Positions 59,727 through 60,527 of a stretch of DNA of 60,527 nucleotides are shown here, one piece after another. The notes beneath the pieces were generated by a model. That model did not search any database, was not told the origin of the DNA, and was given only the letters and a program-made list of their open reading frames with translations. Both the position numbers and the translations under genes were made by a program. Origin of the DNA: Rosenbergiella metrosideri (GTDB taxonomy: Bacteria; Pseudomonadota; Gammaproteobacteria; Enterobacterales; Enterobacteriaceae); the NCBI RefSeq assembly GCF_022602565.1, contig NZ_JALBCV010000002.1, positions 1 through 60,527 of the forward strand, given 5' to 3'. Every line of letters starts with the position of its first letter. Within the stretch, counting starts at the first letter, position 1.

Positions 59727-59918
59727 AAAATCATTTAATGAATCTCTTGATAAAGTCAGGTAAGAACTCTGTATTTCGGCTAAACTATTATCAAGCATGA
59801 GTTATTACGGATTGAGTGAATTTTATTAATAAAATACGGTCCTAATTACTTAGCGTTAACGATGGATGTGCCGGGTTGCGCAGGGACCCGACTCTTTTAA
59901 TCTTTCAAGGAGCAAAGA

Positions 59919-60104
59919 ATGCTTATTCTAACTCGTCGAGTTGGTGAAACCCTCATGATCGGTGATGAGGTTACAGTGACGGTACTCGGTGTCAAAGGAA
60001 ACCAAGTAAGAATTGGTGTTAATGCACCTAAAGAGGTTTCGGTGCACCGTGAAGAGATATACCAACGCATCCAAGCTGAGAAAACTCAGGATTCTGAGTA
60101 CTAA
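59919..60104 (+). CDS. csrA: Carbon storage regulator CsrA
   Basis: A 61-residue homodimeric RNA-binding protein that represses or stabilises mRNAs at GGA motifs and controls the switch to biofilm and stationary phase. [32 protein letters not shown] is the conserved N-terminal half, with Leu4 and Arg44 ([10 protein letters not shown]) in the RNA-binding surface. AAGGAG precedes the ATG. Its own mRNA leader and the fimbrial, T6SS and rpoS mRNAs in this window are potential targets, but that is inference. A terminator follows. Confidence 0.98.
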   Translation: MLILTRRVGETLMIGDEVTVTVLGVKGNQVRIGVNAPKEVSVHREEIYQRIQAEKTQDSEY

Positions 60105-60137
60105 TTTATCTGCACTTACCAGGGGCAGGTTACTAAG

Positions 60138-60175
60138 CGGCTGTGAAACATAATTATGTTTGCAGCCGTTTTTTT
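60138..60175 (+). terminator. Terminator after csrA
   Basis: CGGCTG (60138-60143) pairs with CAGCCG (60163-60168) and encloses a second AAACATAA/TTATGTTT stem. A T7 tract follows. Confidence 0.92.
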
Positions 60176-60349
60176 ATGCTTTAGAAAAGAAAAACGCCGA
60201 GTAAATGTGCTAATTGCTGCGGTTTTGTGCAAACAAACAATCTTCTCGAAAAAGTGTTTGACTTATAAGTCGGGGAAAGTAATATGTGCGCCAACGCAGC
60301 AACGAACGGCAACGTAAGTTTCCCTCGGTGCTAAGTTAAGAAGTAAATT

Positions 60350-60442
60350 GGTGAGGTGGCCGAGAGGCTGAAGGCGCTCCCCTGCTAAGGGAGTATGCGG
60401 TCAAAAGCTGCATCGAGGGTTCGAATCCCTCCCTCACCGCCA
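60350..60442 (+). tRNA. serV: tRNA-Ser (GCU)
   Basis: A 93-base class II tRNA. The acceptor arms GGTGAGG and CCTCACC pair, there is a long variable arm, the T loop is GGTTCGAATCC, and the anticodon GCT lies at 60384-60386. CCA is encoded. It follows csrA, as in E. coli. Confidence 0.97.
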
Positions 60443-60447
60443 TTTAC

Positions 60448-60524
60448 GCATCCGTAGCTCAGCTGGATAGAGTACTCGGCTACGAACCGAGCGGTCGGAG
60501 GTTCGAATCCTCCCGGATGCACCA
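60448..60524 (+). tRNA. argQ: tRNA-Arg (ACG)
   Basis: A 77-base tRNA. GCATCCG and CGGATGC acceptor arms pair, the anticodon ACG is at 60482-60484 (wobble A normally deaminated to inosine), and CCA is encoded. It lies 5 bases after the tRNA-Ser gene, so they are cotranscribed; further copies may follow beyond the window. Confidence 0.97.
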
Positions 60525-60527
60525 TTC

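Overview
The window looks like a chromosomal segment of an enterobacterium (Enterobacterales). The gene order queE-queD / cysJIH / iap / cysGDNC / ygbE / ftsB-ispD-ispF-truD-surE-pcm-nlpD-rpoS / mutS, and later mltB-pncC-recA-recX-alaS-csrA-tRNA-Ser-tRNA-Arg, is the conserved Escherichia/Erwinia backbone. Many proteins match my memory of their E. coli counterparts in length and in catalytic residue numbering (QueE, CysI, CysH, CysD, RpoS, RecA). The modest GC content, cysG sitting with cysDNC, and the accessory content suggest the Erwiniaceae (a Rosenbergiella- or Tatumella-like organism), but the genus is a guess.

Layout. (1) 1-3053: the AT-rich tail of a tad/flp pilus locus (TadE-like partial, TadF-like, an unknown exported protein, TadG-like). 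(2) 3125-14284: preQ0 (queuosine precursor) genes queE/queD, then assimilatory sulfate reduction (cysJIH; cysG-cysD-cysN-cysC), interrupted by an Iap-type M28 peptidase homologue that seems to have lost catalytic residues. (3) 14311-23654: ygbE, the ftsB-to-rpoS housekeeping run, and convergent mutS. (4) 23655-24257: a gene-poor stretch with the 3' remnant of an aspartate/glutamate racemase-family gene, then a flavin-reductase-like gene. (5) 24961-49524: an accessory island combining a type VI secretion system (T6SS) with a chaperone-usher fimbria. The leftward operon is tssF-tssG-tssA-adhesin-glycosyltransferase-DUF1795 protein. The rightward operon is pilin-chaperone-usher-minor pilin-tssB-tssC-hcp-tssJ-tssK-tssL-tssM-vgrG-PAAR-unknown-tssE. 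(6) 49694-53332: a LuxR-type regulator directly ahead of a large type Va autotransporter. (7) 53486-60524: mltB, pncC, recA with its SOS operator, recX, alaS, csrA and two tRNA genes.

How the genes work together. CysD/CysN adenylylate sulfate, CysC phosphorylates APS, CysH reduces PAPS to sulfite, CysJ/CysI reduce sulfite to sulfide, and CysG makes the siroheme CysI needs. The island genes encode surface and secretion structures: T6SS membrane complex (TssJ/L/M), baseplate (TssA/E/F/G/K), sheath (TssB/C), tube and spike (Hcp, VgrG, PAAR). The fimbrial operon lies physically between the two T6SS halves, and its apparent tip adhesin is encoded in the opposite half next to a PF11397-type glycosyltransferase. 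No clpV (tssH) and no recognisable effector/immunity pair is in the window. The fimbria/T6SS/glycosyltransferase interleaving is the most unusual feature; whether it is already described cannot be decided without searches.
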